Source: Companilactobacillus baiquanensis (GTDB taxonomy: Bacteria > Bacillota > Bacilli > Lactobacillales > Lactobacillaceae). Taken from it: 64,000 nucleotides of DNA. This document shows, in pieces, positions 63,324 to 64,000 of the stretch. A model generated the notes under the pieces. It searched no databases, had not been told where the DNA came from, and worked only from the letters and a program-made list of their open reading frames with translations. Numbering within the stretch: position 1 is the first letter of the stretch; the number at the start of each line of letters is the position of its first letter. The stretch is taken from contig NZ_RHOQ01000002.1 in the NCBI RefSeq assembly GCF_003946605.1, positions 124,001-188,000 of the forward strand. Reading direction: 5' to 3'. The translations under genes were made by a program, and so were the position numbers.

Positions 63324-64000
63324 TTGAAAAAGTTAAGTAATTCAGAACGTTTAATCATTAATCAATTAATTGATAATGGTTTGTTTATTCAAACGCCTGT
63401 TAAAAGTTCAAATGAGATTTCTGAAGCAATTAATGTGTTGAAAAGACCTAAAGTTCAAAAAAAAATAAGTAATTATTTGAACGATTTGCTTGGTATTTAT
63501 CCAGAAGGTATTCAAGATAACCTTTTATTGTTGATTGGAGCAAGATATGAATCAGCAGAGACGGTTCACGTGATACTTGCGACATTAAAGGCCGTAATTA
63601 ATATGCCAGAAATACAAGATGGGGCTGATGATCGTACTGTTTTAGCACGGACCGTCATTCGACAAGTTCAGAGTGAAGTTATGGATCTCGATGAAAGTGA
63701 GATTAGACAAATTATTATCGAAATATTTGTTGATAGATTTAGGATATTTAGTTTAGATTATCCAGAAATTTTATTGGAAGATGAAAATAGAGAAGTTGAT
63801 GAGTATTGGAATATCAATCTAGAATTTAATTCATTTGCGCAAGCAATAGTTAATTATATGACTAGAAAGAAGTCACCTAATTTAAATGATATTCAGAAGG
63901 TCAATAGAGCTTTGTTAGTCAACAAATTTGTTAGTTCTAAAACATCTAATTATTTGTGGGAGGCATTTTTAAATAAAAAAGATCAAATTATTGAACAATG
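63324..64000 (+). CDS. Unrecognised protein, 3' truncated by window end
   Basis: The frame is open from TTG 63324 (GAAAGGA upstream) to the last base, about 225 residues seen. It starts MKKLSNSERLIINQLIDNGL and is mostly helical, with no membrane segment or known catalytic motif. Adjacent to the preceding gene by 17 bases, so the same operon. It could be a second non-SMC subunit (MksE/JetB role) or part of a longer protein. Confidence 0.55.
   Translation, partial: MKKLSNSERLIINQLIDNGLFIQTPVKSSNEISEAINVLKRPKVQKKISNYLNDLLGIYPEGIQDNLLLLIGARYESAETVHVILATLKAVINMPEIQDGADDRTVLARTVIRQVQSEVMDLDESEIRQIIIEIFVDRFRIFSLDYPEILLEDENREVDEYWNINLEFNSFAQAIVNYMTRKKSPNLNDIQKVNRALLVNKFVSSKTSNYLWEAFLNKKDQIIEQ

Overview
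The window is AT-rich DNA from a low-GC Gram-positive bacterium of the family Lactobacillaceae. The evidence is the walRKHIJ-htrA-rlmH order, a Hol_Tox-type toxin, an LPQTS-anchored surface protein, ECF-type vitamin uptake and many lactobacillus-like regulators. The overall gene set resembles Companilactobacillus, but I cannot confirm the genus from sequence alone. The wal/htrA/rlmH block and a DnaA-box cluster suggest the region is not far from oriC. No phage, insertion sequence or CRISPR array is visible.

Layout. 1-5.5 kb: a glycine reductase operon (grdE partial, grdA, grdB, grdC, grdD). grdA and grdB each contain an in-frame TGA exactly where the family has selenocysteine, which is very unusual for a lactic acid bacterium. 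5.6-7.5 kb: a membrane-anchored serine hydrolase, a cloverleaf-like repeat and an acetyltransferase. 7.6-10.7 kb: a TrpXYZ-type ABC transporter behind an elaborate leader (17-codon leader peptide containing Trp, pseudoknot-capable RNA, two tandem terminators). 10.8-14.7 kb: a YibE/F membrane pair and a HelD-like helicase. 14.9-17.3 kb: a sortase-anchored SpaA/Cna-B surface protein. 17.5-25.2 kb: aldo/keto reductase, membrane glycerophosphodiesterase, a MocR regulator divergent from a vitamin B6-type kinase and ECF S component, a UPF0340 protein and an L-cysteine desulfidase. 25.4-27.1 kb: a pentapeptide-repeat protein, a type I toxin-antitoxin locus and tRNA-Lys. 27.2-35.2 kb: walRKHIJ, htrA, a DnaA-box cluster and rlmH. 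35.2-45.7 kb: oxidoreductases with local regulators (ArsR, AraC, TetR, Rrf2, MarR), a cystine/dicarboxylate-type symporter, a nucleoside hydrolase and several intergenic inverted-repeat elements. 45.8-52.6 kb: an amino acid permease with alanine dehydrogenase, and an iron-siderophore-type ABC transporter. 53.4-61.7 kb: a LysR-controlled quinate/shikimate cluster with duplicated dehydroshikimate-dehydratase-like, MFS and YdiB-like genes. 61.8-64 kb: a winged-helix/coiled-coil, possibly kleisin-like protein and the start of a second unrecognised gene, cut by the window end.

How the parts may work together. Glycine reductase would reduce glycine to acetyl phosphate (hence ATP) and serve as an electron sink. 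Alanine dehydrogenase and its adjacent permease could supply the oxidative half of a Stickland pair, and the quinate/shikimate cluster could add further redox reactions. These links are inference. The strongest novelty candidates are the selenoprotein glycine reductase in a lactobacillus, the leader of the TrpXYZ-type operon, and the dispersed ~170 bp cloverleaf elements whose stems covary between copies.
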